Source: Amylostereum areolatum (Eukaryota; Basidiomycota; Agaricomycetes; Russulales; Stereaceae). Taken from it: a stretch of 64,000 nucleotides of DNA. Location: assembly GCA_012932865.1 (NCBI GenBank), contig SAXG01000007.1, forward strand, positions 620,001 to 684,000, given 5' to 3'. Within the stretch, counting starts at the first letter, position 1. The number at the start of each line of letters is the position of its first letter. Positions 1-11,297 of this stretch are shown here, one piece after another. Under the pieces are notes generated by a model. That model made no database searches and was not told the DNA's origin. It saw only the letters and a program-made list of their open reading frames with translations. The translations under genes were made by a program, and so were the position numbers.

Positions 1-717
1 AAGTTCTCTCAAAGTTCCAACGCGCCCAGTGACTTCAGTGAGCCCAACGCCTCCTACTCCTGAGTAACGACGATAAGATCCAGGCTCGAATCGCCGACGA
101 GATGGCGCCTCATCGGATCGTCCGGTTCGTCCGGTTCGAACCGGCAGTCCTGAAATTGAAAGTTTGAAACCCACAAAGCCTGCACCTTACCTGCACTGCA
201 AAGTGAGAAACGCACCTTTGGGCGTAGCGTACGGATGTTTCATACCACGTCACAGTTCCGGTATTGCACTCCTGAGCAGCAGCTGCTATTCTCCGGGTGG
301 GCGGAGAATAATTGAGAGGTCCTATGCCCGACCCACGTCGCTTCCATCTGATGAGAGCAATGGGTTCTATGATTTCATCGTAAGTAGTTGGCAGATAGCG
401 TGTACAAGTATCGCTGGACGCAATAAGACCAAGGATATTGCGTCCCACGTGCGAGAGATCTTGAGAGCCTGCGTCGCGCCTCGTGTTACTCTAGAAGTAA
501 AATTGAATATGTCGGTGGTTCTTCGATGAGCAACGAATGGCGGATATATAGCTGAGGTCGTGTTGGATTTGGGGATGATGGAGTACATCAGCTTCTGGCG
601 CTATCTGACGCTCCCCGAGGGGAAAAGGGGGGGGGGGCAGTCTTGAGGGGAGAGAAGAACCTGAGGTGATATTTATGATCAGTTTTCAGACGACTTGTCC
701 ACTGCTGCTCGTTGAAG
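1..717. other. Left-edge region, no supported gene
   Basis: Short overlapping open frames occur on both strands, but none has a recognisable domain, a plausible start context plus splice sites, or similarity to another part of the window. A run of about a dozen G lies near 628-638. A gene truncated by the window edge cannot be excluded. Confidence 0.4.
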
Positions 718-1987
718 CACTAGGAGGGTACCGTGAGCTGATTTTCACCACTCTTTACACCTCTTTGGGCGGTGAATTCCACCGCTCGAAGTACTCGTTT
801 TCAGTACCATGGAATGAATTTCAGTCCTGCACGGGGTGATTTTCGTGATGTGAAAATCACCGGAAAAAAGTACCATTTCACCGCTTTTTTGTCACGAATT
901 CTCACTTTCTCGTAACGCCGACGCGTGAATATCAGCATGAAAAACAGTGAAAAGCAACACCCCATGGTGATATACAGCAGCTTTCATCCTCAAAACCCTT
1001 GGCAGGATCCAGCACTTTACGCGTTCATAAACAGACACATGGCATTATGAGCTCATAATCACACTACAATATACACTATATACAAATCTATGCACACCGC
1101 TGGCGGTACCCAACGAGACCCTCTCGCGTAACCACGTCTCCTCTTCGTGACGTCCACCCGCACGCCCCGGGCCCAAATGCGAATGGCTGGAATGGCTGTC
1201 GGAGTGTAAGCAGCAGCATCGAAGCGATGCGCGCGTGGGGCGTGGCCTGTCCAAACATTTAATATCGCTCCGTGGCAAGGGAGAGAAGGCGGAATACTCA
1301 CCCCCATCTGATACCCTAGCATCCCCCGTTTTGTGTCCATCAATGACAGTCCCCGGCCATGCTCTATGTAAACAAAAGTCAGCAGCCGAAGAGACTGTCG
1401 CCATCACCGAAGAGAAATGAGACGGTGCGAGAGCACCGGCAACGGCGGTGAAGAGCCGCTGTCACCGATGCACAATGCATAAGAGGCCATATGGCCTGGG
1501 TTTGTGATGTTGAGTGAACCGTGAACGAGCCGCTTCATGCTACAAAGCATGCGCGGGACGAGCCGGAGGAGGATAGAAGGAAAAAAATAGATCAATACGA
1601 AGACGTACCGTTGCAAAGAGTTGCCCAGACTTAGGGTACACTTTATGTGTCCTTACGAGAACATGGAAGGGGAGGGTGGAGAGGGAGAGTGCACGACGAC
1701 TGAACCCGTCGCCGAGTCGTTGAGGAAGAAGCTGAAGCGCTGAAGTCGAACCATGCGCGTGAGCTGGCGACATCACGGATACGTGACTGACCATCACTGG
1801 TTCGTGACGATTGTTACGAGTCCGTGACCAAGGAACCGCTGATGGAAATCACCATGTAAAGCGGTTATCACGCTTGTCTGAAAAACAGCTCCAAATCACC
1901 ACCTGTCGAAATCACCCCAAAAATCACCTTAATTCGGAAATTCACCACATCAAACGGTGGGAAACAGTCGGACATGTCCTTATAGTG
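718..1987 (+). mobile_element. CACTA-ended non-autonomous transposon, copy 1
   Basis: A 1,270-bp unit starting CACTAGGAGGGTACC and ending GGACATGTCCTTATAGTG. It recurs almost unchanged at 38604-39881 and, inverted and truncated, at 42773-43768. The CACTA/TAGTG ends are the hallmark of the CMC (EnSpm/CACTA) DNA-transposon superfamily. Both subterminal zones are rich in the motif TTCACC/GGTGAA, as expected of transposase-binding subterminal repeats. There is no transposase: the longest frames (120 and 94 codons) are kept between copies only because the DNA is nearly identical. The flanks share GAAG on both sides (4 bp), whereas the family normally makes 3-bp duplications, so the target-site duplication is uncertain. 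The superfamily assignment rests on termini and structure only. Confidence 0.8.
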
Positions 1988-4900
1988 GAAGTACTTTCCA
2001 TACCATACAACTTTCCTCGCCGTGGATGCCTGTTTCATTCACGTTATGGACGGGGACTTACGAAGTCAAGGAGGTAGATACGATATCGTAGATACCTGAG
2101 GCCCGAGGGAGTACTCACCGGACGCGGGTAAAATAAAGCCGGTACGGGAAGGATTCTCTTTCACTTCCTACGAGTTTGACCCTGCACGGAGAATTCGAGG
2201 TATTTATGTAATTACCTTTTGAACGAACAGACTTCATGTCGAGATGTGACTCCACCGCCTTGCGTCGTTCTCGCCAAGGGCGGACCACATGACGCCAGAC
2301 ATGAAATTTCACCGGGTACCATGGCAGGCGACCAAACGACAATGTGAGTCGTCACGCTCACTTACCCCAGCACCGTCTGAATTCTCCGGTCTGGTCCAAG
2401 TCTGGTCGGTCAGAAGTATATGAGCGAGAATACGGAAGGTACTCACGAAATGAGAAGCCCGACAAATCGAGGCATCGCGGCGCGGCGGAGGCGGAGGGTG
2501 CACAAGGCTGCACAAGGTTCCCAACGGTTTCCTTCTCAAGCTTCTGGGTGGACATTCTACGCCCTGCGGATTGCGAGCACCATGGCTCGCCCCGCAATCC
2601 CAGAGAGGAGGGCGACGTGTTCGCGGGCCATCAGCAGGTCGCGCTTCTACTTGATCCCATTCGCAAGAATATAGAAGGCCGGTCAGATGGCCACCCCGGA
2701 TGGTGAGGTGAGGAGGTGAGAGTTGCATCAATATTTTTGCCGTTGGTCATGCGAAAAACCAGCTCGCCCGAAAAAAATTCATATAGGCCTTCCGGACGCT
2801 CTAGCTGCAGTCGTCCCAGTGCACGTTACCAACCTTTATAAGTCCCAAGGAGGAAGTCGTAGAAACGCCATACCTAGAAAGAGACAGAATCCATCAGTGC
2901 ATGTTGAGTGCATGCCGGATTAGAAGATACAATGTGAATAATTGTCAGCTGAACGAGCACGCTGTGGAGCTGCTGCAACTTACGCTTCCGGTCAGCGCGT
3001 TGACGATTCCGAGTCGCCCATGTAGTAGAAGAGGCGTAGGAGACATTGCCAGGGTGGCATTGTACGCGAGAATTGAAGTTTGAGCATCTCTGCGGGCGCT
3101 CTCCTCGATATTCGGCTCTTCAAAAATACGTGGACAGCCTGTTGGTATAGTTGTTGCTCATCTAGCTCCCCAAGACGCGCCCAGTTTCTGGCTTCCAGAG
3201 TACCCTTTAGCAAGTCGGTCCAGGCACCGTTCGTTGAAGCTCGCAATTTAGGACATCTTGTATTGGCTAGTTGACACTCGAGCGAATGCAGCCACAGGTC
3301 ACGAATTAAGTAGATATATATCTCTGATACACCAACACTGGAGCCGTTCTGAAGACGTGGCTCAGTGTGAGTATGTCGCCAGAAACGAGATTTTCAGAAT
3401 CACGAGTGTCGGACCAAGATCGAGGGAAGGACATATAGCGGCCGTGTCGACGGACAGAAAGACGTCGCAATGCAACCTCGAGAATGGTTCCAACTTCTCG
3501 GACTCGGCGGTGGGAAGCTAACGACTAAGGAGTAAGTGAGGCGGGCGTGTATGTGGAAGACGAGGCCTTCGGAATGCAGCTGTAGACATAGCTTCAGCAG
3601 TAGGCGCGCACCTATGTAGCACCTGCCACCTGGCATTGAGTAGTCAGTCCACGGATCGCCGAGGACCATGACCCAATCGCGACCGGACTGACGTCTGCGA
3701 GTCACAGAGTTCTGTCTTCCGTTAGCAAGGCAGATCCAAAAATACCTTACATCTGGCGGACAAACGGCTCCGGACTCGAATTGAGCGAGATTCGAGAAGT
3801 CCTCCAATCCCGCCACTAGCATTGGCCCACCACTGGTTTAAAAGGCGGCTAACCAGTCCCGAAGCGTTGGCGGTGAGAGTTTAACGTTCACAAGGGACGG
3901 GTAGGGTAGCGAACAGGATTCTAGTTTGAAGAATTGCCACGGAGGGATATTAAAGTCCTTCAACTGAGCCTGATGGTCCGCTCGTGGGATACCAGAGGAC
4001 GGAGGTCAGCCTGATAGCTTGAAGTCCGTGAAGGTATGCCAGCCGAGGTATACGTCCCAGCGCCGTGTGTTTCGTTCCTTTTCTCTCTCGAAAACTTGGA
4101 GTGCAGTGCGTACAAGTAGAAACTCGAGGGAATGTAAGTGGTCGTGACGGTCGGAGAAAGACATGAGCGCCACCCCGCCACCGGTTTGGAGGCGGTAACG
4201 GCAAGTTCCGCTGCTGTCCTGATCCGCGGGCCGCGGCAAGCTTTTCACTTTCGAGCTTCAAGTCGCGAAGATATTTGCTTCAATCTTCAAGCTTCAAGCT
4301 TCAAGTCCGGACTTCTTGGGTTGGCTCTCCCTCACCTCGAGGCGCGATTGCTCTCATTCGATATCGCGTAATGAAGCAACGTAAACGATCGCGCTGTAAA
4401 CGTTCCGCTGATATGTACGATGATGGTTCCGAATACGATGGAGTGCTTCCAGCGCGCGTTGGGGACATCTCGTTCACACTCCATTAAGTACACATTCCCC
4501 TACCTATCCACATTACCGGGAACCAACGTTAAAACGGAGCCTCACGGATGCGCCTGGTGCGCATGTATCCTCCTTTGCACCATTGGATCAGCGGGGATTA
4601 CACATATCGTCAATTGCATTGTATGGGTGTGAATGTCGGCCCTCGGCCGCGGAGCTGGACGAAATAACTTAGGCTCGACAGACCAGACGAGGCCAATCTT
4701 CCTGTTCCATGCATTTGCCACGGTTCTTTTTCACGCGCGCTCTCCTTCGAAGGCCGTTTGTATTGAGCAAAGGGGGAGATCATAGCTTCGACGAGCGCGG
4801 AAGTCCTTCGCGAGATCCAGCGTCCCTCTCCCTCCCGCGCACTTCTGCGACCACTGTGCTGATGAGACGAGATTTTGAACGTAGCATGTCACGAGAGCTC

Positions 4901-5509
4901 CGGAGGTTGGTGGAAGTCCCGAGGCCGACGCGAAATGAAACTGAAGAGTATGCACGACGTACGTTTGATCCGTCGTGTGCGGGATCGTCCACACGACCCT
5001 ATAGCGGGCGGTGCACAGTAACCACCCGAAACTTTCGTCAGTCGGTGACGGCTTTGTGGACTTGCAAAAAGAACGAAGACGTCTACCAGCCGCGCGCCTT
5101 CGCCCGGTCCGGATAGATGCAAAAATTGTGGCTCTGAGCCTCCGACAGTACAGCTTCGGACCACGCGCAGGCTTTTCCGACAGCTTGTCCGGAAACACAG
5201 GCATGAGAACCTGGGACGCCATAGCGCTGGCCATCGTACCGGTCAGCCGTTCAATCATTGTGGAATAGCGTCGTCATACTCACCGGAGCGACACCATACC
5301 AACCCTCCCCATGACGGCATCCAACTCGAGCAGACGACCAGGTGAGAAGCCCCTGACAATTTGCACTACTCCGACTCTGTACGTTAATGATGATAAGTAG
5401 ATATGTACATACATGCGATCGATACTTCCCGAGAACACACCAACTGGTCCAACACCTTCCACGTAGCACATCTCCCTCACACCAACGTCGAGCGCCTGCT
5501 CCCACGGCG
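1988..5509. other. Gene-poor stretch with unassigned open frames
   Basis: No gene could be supported. The minus strand has protein-like stretches, for example 2992-3246 (84 codons) and 4731-5258 (175 codons), but no conserved motif or multi-exon model was recognised. The region lies between a transposon and a methyltransferase relic and may hold decayed coding sequence. Confidence 0.4.
4285..4305. repeat. Heptamer tandem repeat
   Basis: Three exact tandem copies of CTTCAAG. Related AGCTTCAAG pieces lie just upstream near 4253. It is outside any supported gene. Confidence 0.8.
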
Positions 5510-6454
5510 TCAGAGTCTCGTAACCGACCACTCCTGACAAGTGAATGGTTTCGTGTTCCCCGGCCATGTATCGAAATAGCTCGGGCCTCCAGGCTCCGTG
5601 ACCATCCGCGTCTCGACCTTCACCTTCCCGGGTCCAAACACACCCTCCCAAAGCTCCTTCCAGCTCTCAAGCGAATGACAGAACATCGTCCAGTCGCTGC
5701 TCGTCGGCGTAAACGGGCCGCGCTCTGGCTGTGCGCCCTGTACACCAAACAGAATCGAGCCAGGCTCGGGCGAGAGAAGGCCCGCGAGGGCGCGTGCCAG
5801 GTGAGCCTGCCCGGCTTCGTCGAAGAGGTGCAGAAACTTGCCCATGAATACCGCGGAAACGTGTCCACGGAGCGGGTTGAGGGACGTGACCGCCTCCAGT
5901 GCGGGCGGTGGGCCAAGTGGGGGCGCATCTGCGGAAAAGGGAGGAACGACGTCCAGGAAGGCGCGGTCGAAGACGTCGCCTTCTATGAAGGGAACCGGGA
6001 AGGACTCGGGCGTCGACTTGAATAACGCGTGGCCTTGTTGCCAGAGCCCTGAAAGATTAACGTGTTCCGCTATGAGCGTGCCGCCTTCACGAATCATGGT
6101 GCGCGAATGACTCACCACCGCGCAGATCAGTCGCGAGACACGACTGGATGGGGTATCCGTCGAGAACGGCCTTACGGAGAGGGCGCACCTCGTGAAACCG
6201 AAGATGCGGATGCAGGGGTATGGAAATATCTAAGCAGCGCAGAGGGGTGACGGTGATGAGCACGGACAGCCCACAAACAGGATGCTGAGACGTACCTCAT
6301 AAGCTTTGGACTGCACGTCCAAGATATGTTCGTCCAGTTTGTCGTCGTCGTCTATACTGGTGGAGGCCTTGAAGAACGCACGCTCGTCGTCATCAAGGTT
6401 GAGAAATTTGGCTGCGAGTGGGATCTCCCACGACTTCGGCGGAATGTAGGACAT
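5510..6454 (-). pseudogene. SAM-dependent methyltransferase relic lacking motif I
   Basis: Belongs by sequence to a basidiomycete family of small-molecule SAM methyltransferases often found near secondary-metabolism genes. Exon 1 starts at 6454 (MSYIPPKSWEIPLAAKFLNL) and ends at KAYE. After a GTACGT...TTAG intron, exon 2 (from 6229) gives IFPYPCIRIFGFTR. The next family motif, LRKAVLDGYPIQSCLATDLR, follows at about 6179 but in another frame. The roughly 35 residues normally between them, including the glycine-rich SAM loop (LDIGCCFGND-like), are absent. The rest is intact from GLWQQGHALFKSTPESFPV to the terminal EWSVTRL. The frame used by the C-terminal part is open back through the junction, so a protein could still be made, but without the cofactor loop. 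The family assignment is from memory of its motifs; an internal deletion is the simplest explanation. Confidence 0.7.
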
Positions 6455-6544
6455 GGTGCGGAGTCGGAGCGAGGCACAGGAGGACTTGGGTCCCGACTTG
6501 GATACAGTGGGTCGGAGGTGGGCGATGATGAAAGTTGCAAGTCC

Positions 6545-6552
6545 TTATATTT
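6545..6552 (-). promoter_or_regulatory. TATA-like box upstream of methyltransferase relic
   Basis: Minus-strand ATATAAGG about 95 bp upstream of the ATG at 6454, a typical spacing for a basidiomycete core promoter allowing for a 5' leader. Confidence 0.4.
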
Positions 6553-8213
6553 TCGGTGGAGATACGAGGAGACCGCTAAGGGGGACCTAAGCCGGAGCCC
6601 AAGACGAGGTACACATGTTGATGGTCACGGCCCGTCTCATGATAAGTGCTTGCGGGCGCGTGGACGAAGAGGGGAAGTTCGAGGTGGAAGTTTGGGACGG
6701 GTCTCAGGTGTCGGTCGTCTCAGGATGATTGTAGCCTGGTGACCTTCCGATTTCTCTGTTGGAGTTGATAGGGAAAGTCCATCTCCGTACGGGATGGCTT
6801 TCAGGTTCGGCCACTACCCTGGTTGTATGTTTAGAGGACGCTCCGAGCGGGAAGATTTGATAGGAAGACGGGTGGGACAAATTGTGGGTGCAGTCTGCCG
6901 CGCCAGAAGACTGGCCAAAACGTAAATCAGAACGGACTGATATCAGTTTTTCGAGGGGGTCTTTCTGAAATGAAATTTGCGGAGACGCCGGTATGGCATC
7001 GGAAGTCTGGCACAACCTGGCACAACAATGGTGAACGATGAAGCTGGAACGGAGGCGGCACCGGCGAAGACACTGTGCATATGGTAAACGTAGACGGGTG
7101 TTTCCGTGGGACGACGTCGGAATCATCTGGAATGGTCTTCCTAAGGACGGTTACCAAATTCTGATATGTTTGCAACATACATACTTATAACGACTAGCTC
7201 ATGCGTACGCTATAGGACCATCATAAGAAGAACATGAGAAGAACACCCCGTGAGAGAGCAGGAGAGGACTACTTATATCCCGATGACTTGACGTCAAGGA
7301 CTCAAGGTCATGCGTGATGGGCTAAGCCTTTGGGAGGACGGAAAGAGAGAACTAGGCCCACGGCTGCAGGCCGCCGGAAGATGAGAAGGCGTTGGCAGGC
7401 GTTGGCGGCGAGAAGAGGGTGTTACGCGGTAGGCGGAGCGGCCGTCGATAAATTCATGGTGGTGGAGGAGGGAGGTCGGTTCGAAGAAATATATATACGC
7501 ACATGTACGCCGAGGGATCCAGGCCAGTGAACCCTGTCTGATATGATGCTGTCTCGGCTTCTATGCGAGAAACTCGTTTCATGAGCTGTACGTGACCTTG
7601 CACTGATGGGCGCAACGAAAAATGAAGCACAAGCAGAAAGAGTCTGAGGAAATGCCGACAGTCGAACGAGGAAGGAGGAGGAAGTGGACAAGTTGGAAGG
7701 AGACTGGAGGGACCGACGTTGCCGCCGATCTTGCATCTATCGCGAAGGGTTTTTGATCGCGCAAAAAATCCGAAAGCGGGGGTAGATCTGGGTAGTAGAT
7801 CGCAGTGCCGTCGCAGCGGCTTTCGGGTTTCCCCACACTTCAAATACCATTTGGCAGGAGCCCCTTAGGAGCCCCTCGAGTTCACGCAATACGCAAGCGC
7901 AGGCCCTCCGGCCTTGACTACGCCCATGTGTAACAGTTCTTCTGGTCAAAAAGGCTGCTTTTCCGTATGTTCGCAGTCGATGTATCGTTAGCGAGCACCT
8001 CTCCGGTTGGGCTCGAGAGGAACCGGAAGCAACTGGAGAGTGGTTTACAGGCGAAACCAGACTTCTCCGACTTCAATTCATCAAGCCGGAAGGCGATCGT
8101 GGATCGTCCGATCAGTGCCTTGGTAATCGCGGATGATGATGAACCTCAGGCGGCGCAGGCTCAGGGGACTTCAAAACTTCGTTGATTTACCTATGTCTTC
8201 GGCCCTCCGTGAC
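6553..8213. other. Intergenic region, no supported gene
   Basis: Open frames such as 7454-7843 (minus, 129 codons) and 7967-8185 (plus, 72 codons) lack recognisable domains or supporting splice structure. The last part is the promoter region of the GMC oxidoreductase gene. Confidence 0.4.
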
Positions 8214-8220
8214 TTATAAT
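8214..8220 (+). promoter_or_regulatory. TATA-like box of GMC oxidoreductase gene
   Basis: TTATAAT 109 bp upstream of the ATG at 8329, followed by a C/T-rich stretch (about 8221-8300) of the kind that often precedes transcription starts in filamentous fungi. Confidence 0.4.
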
Positions 8221-8328
8221 AGCCCCCCACCGCTGACAGCCATCACGCTCTCGGGTCCCCCTTCGTTATTACTTATATCCCTTCCCGACTCTCTCTGGGT
8301 TACAGGTAACTCTGATTGACTGGCAAGG

Positions 8329-10997
8329 ATGTTCACAACCTCCGTGCAAGCAGCATTCCTTCTGTTGTCGCTCGCAGCCCCGAGAGCCGTTTTCGCCACG
8401 CTTTTGCAGAGCCCAGATAACTCGACGCAGCAGCTTCAGGCGACTCAGTATGACTATATTATTGTTGGCGGTGAGTTCCTGCTCATTCTTGCTTGAACGA
8501 GAAAGCTCATTTCCGGGCTGCATCAGGTGGTACGGCTGGAGGTGTTCTCGCAAACAGGTTGACGGAGGATAGCAACACTAAGGTCCTCCTGATAGAGGCC
8601 GGTTCCAGGTGTGTCGAGCTCTATTCCTATGTGCGTGCCAGTGTGCTAATCAGGTACCTGGCAGCGACTACGAGGCCTTGAACATACAAGTTCCGTTTCT
8701 CGCGACCGCACTCACTTCATCCACTTTCGTGAGCCTTTTCTTACGCTTTTCATCATTAGCACCACTAAGGTATCGACGTACATAGGACTGGAACTACACC
8801 ACTGTCCCGCAAACTGCTTTAAACGACCGTCAAGTAGGCTACGCTCGAGGTCGCGTTCTTGGGGGTTCCAGCTCTATAAGTCAGTCTTGTCGTAAAGTCA
8901 TCGTCTCCTTCTGCTGTTCTGACCGTCTCCATAGATTATATGATCTACACCCGTGGATCGCAGGATGACTACGACCGTTGGGCTAAAGTCACCGGGGACT
9001 CCGGCTGGACGTGGGACTCGCTCCATCCCTACCTTCTCAAGCTGGAGAACTTCACTGTCTCTCGAGTCGAAAACGCGGACGCCAAGTACGTGTCCAGCAT
9101 ACACAGCACGTCAGGTAATATCCGTTGCATTTCTGATGACACTTCGACGCCATTGACACAGATCCAGGGCCTGTTGGTGTTGGACTTCCGACCGTTTCGT
9201 TGCCCACGGACCAGCTTGTCCTTAACGCCCAGCAAGAACTTTCGAGCGAGTTCCCTTTCAACAAGGACGTTAACTCCGGCGACATGATTGGCATCAGTAC
9301 GTGATCGACCTCCTTTCTTGTCAACTGCGGCAAAATCTAACCGCTCATCAACCTAACTTAGGCTGGACGCCTTTTGCTGTGCGTGTTTTACGTGGAATTT
9401 ACTTTCGGAGTCGCGTACTAAGCTCCCTGCTCTGGATACAGATCGCCGACGGCGCGCGTTCCAACTCAGCGCGTGATTACATTGCGCCCGTGCTTGAGCG
9501 GTCGAACCTCGACGTACTCGTCAACACCCAGGTGATCAAGGTTCTCCAAACTGGAGACTCCAACGGTACCCCTATCATCCGTGGCGTTCAATTCACTAGC
9601 GGGCCGAAATGTACGCCACTCCCTCTCTTCCCCTGTCGCGAGTGCTAAAGAAAATTTGGCAGCCCCTGTTTACAACCTCACGGCGTCGAAGGAAGTCATC
9701 CTCTCTGCCGGTGCCATCGGTACCCCCCAGATCCGTGAGTAATTTACTCTGTACCTCTACCCGGCCGTCGCTCACAGTTGGCCCTTCCCAGTGCTCCTTT
9801 CCGGCATCGGTCCCGCTGAACAGTCGAAGGCTCTCGGTATCAACTCCATCGTTGACTCGCCAGATGTCGGCCAAAATTTGCAGGACCACCCGCTCCTGAC
9901 GTCCCCCTACACCGTCAGCTCAAACGATACCTTGGACAATCCTGGTTTGAACGCGACCTTCGCCGCGGAACAGCTCGCGCAGTGGCAAGCGAACCGCACC
10001 GGTGACTTTACCCTTGGCGCGCTCAACCAGTGGGGCTGGCTCCGTCTCCCCGACAACGACGCCATCTTCAAGAACGTCACTGATCCTAGCGCTGGCTCGA
10101 AGTCTCCTCATTTCCAGCTCATCTTCACCGTTCGTCTTTCCTTCTCTGTCTTCATCACCTATCCAACCAACTTAACAACCAGGATGCATACGTCGCTTTT
10201 GGCGGAGCTGCAGCGCCAGCTGGCCACTTCTTCACGTTGTTCAGCAACTTGTACTCTCCTGCGTCTCGCAAGTCCCCCTTGCCCTGCTCATTTTATACGT
10301 CACCTAATCACCTTCTCCCTCAGGCGGTAACCTGACTCTCAACAACACGGACCCTTTCACCCACCCGATTATCAACCCCGGTCTTCTCAGCGACGAGTTC
10401 GACCTTTACACGATGCGCGAGGCCCTAAAGACTGGCCGCCGTTTCATGAACGCGTCTGCGTGGAACTCGTGGATCGTCGCTGAGTACGGTGACTTCGCGG
10501 CCGCGCAGACCGACGAGCAGATCGAAGCGTACATCCGCGCGAACGCGCTCGTTGTTAACCACGTCGTGGGCACGGTTGGTATGGGCAAGGCCGGCAGTCT
10601 GGCCAAGGGTGCGGGCGCGCTCAACCCCGACCTGACGGTCAAGGGTGTACAGGGGCTCCGCGTGATCGATGCTTCGGCTTTCGTGAGTCTTTTCCTGCTC
10701 CACTGTATTCTGTGTTCTGAACTTGGCAATGACAGCCCTTCATCCCGGCTTCGCATACGATGGTCCCGACGTATGTTCTCGCCGAGCGTGCCTCCGACAT
10801 CATCAAGTATGTCTCCCCATGCCATCTCCTTTCTTCTCACACACTAACAATTTCCCTTCCCTTCAAGGGGTCTATCCGTCTCTGTTAACGCTACGACCGC
10901 CTCTAACTCAAATGCGAGTTCCGCTCTCCCTGTCCCTGTCGCACCCGCCCTTTCTCTGCTCTCCGCTCTTCTCTTCGCTCTCTCAACCCTCTTCTGA
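8329..10997 (+). CDS. Secreted GMC oxidoreductase, aryl-alcohol-oxidase-like, with GPI-type tail
   Basis: FAD-dependent glucose-methanol-choline oxidoreductase, probably an extracellular alcohol oxidase or dehydrogenase. The best model has 14 exons: 8329-8470, 8527-8608, 8665-8728, 8786-8879, 8935-9114, 9162-9296, 9362-9378, 9442-9610, 9663-9734, 9792-10129, 10183-10267, 10324-10682, 10736-10806 and 10868-10997. They total 1,938 nt (645 residues) in one frame. It begins with a signal peptide ([18 protein letters not shown]). The dinucleotide-binding [13 protein letters not shown], the GGSSSINYM motif, LLSGIGP, and the active-site NHVVGT and PFIPASHTM histidines are all present. The C-terminus is a Ser/Asn-rich linker plus a hydrophobic tail ([15 protein letters not shown]), the pattern of GPI-anchored proteins. 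Intron 11 (10268-10323) needs a GC-AG border (GCAAGT donor). The substrate cannot be predicted. Confidence 0.92.
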
Positions 10998-11297
10998 TTC
11001 GATTTAACTAATTGATATAATTATACCCCGACCGCTCGCCTTCGTTTGTATGGAGACGAGTCATGACGGACCGAACTGGCACCATGCATCGACTCGAGAC
11101 CGCTTGCTTCGATATCGCAATATATCATATATCTAACTTGTACCGGACTCCACGTACATAATTGCCAGTATATGGCGAAGTGTTGTTGTTTGTTGACTTT
11201 ATTTCACTGGGACATTGGAGGCCAAGACACGATCGAGCCAAGTTTGAAGAAACACAAGGATAACAGTTACTATATCACATTCCAAGTACAGTCCAGT

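Noticed and set aside
115..145. Possible tRNA B-box (GGTTCGAACC) near the left edge
   Set aside because: The sequence is a simple CCGGTTCG/CGAACCGG inverted repeat. No matching A-box, acceptor stem or anticodon arm can be drawn at the right spacing.
1045..1407. 120-codon minus-strand frame repeated at 38928-39290 and 43079-43441
   Set aside because: It is conserved only because the three transposon copies are nearly identical. It overlaps other long frames (94 and 61 codons), shows no domain, and is not a transposase fragment I recognise.
5387..6025. 212-codon plus-strand frame
   Set aside because: It is the antisense shadow of the methyltransferase relic, whose family motifs lie on the minus strand.
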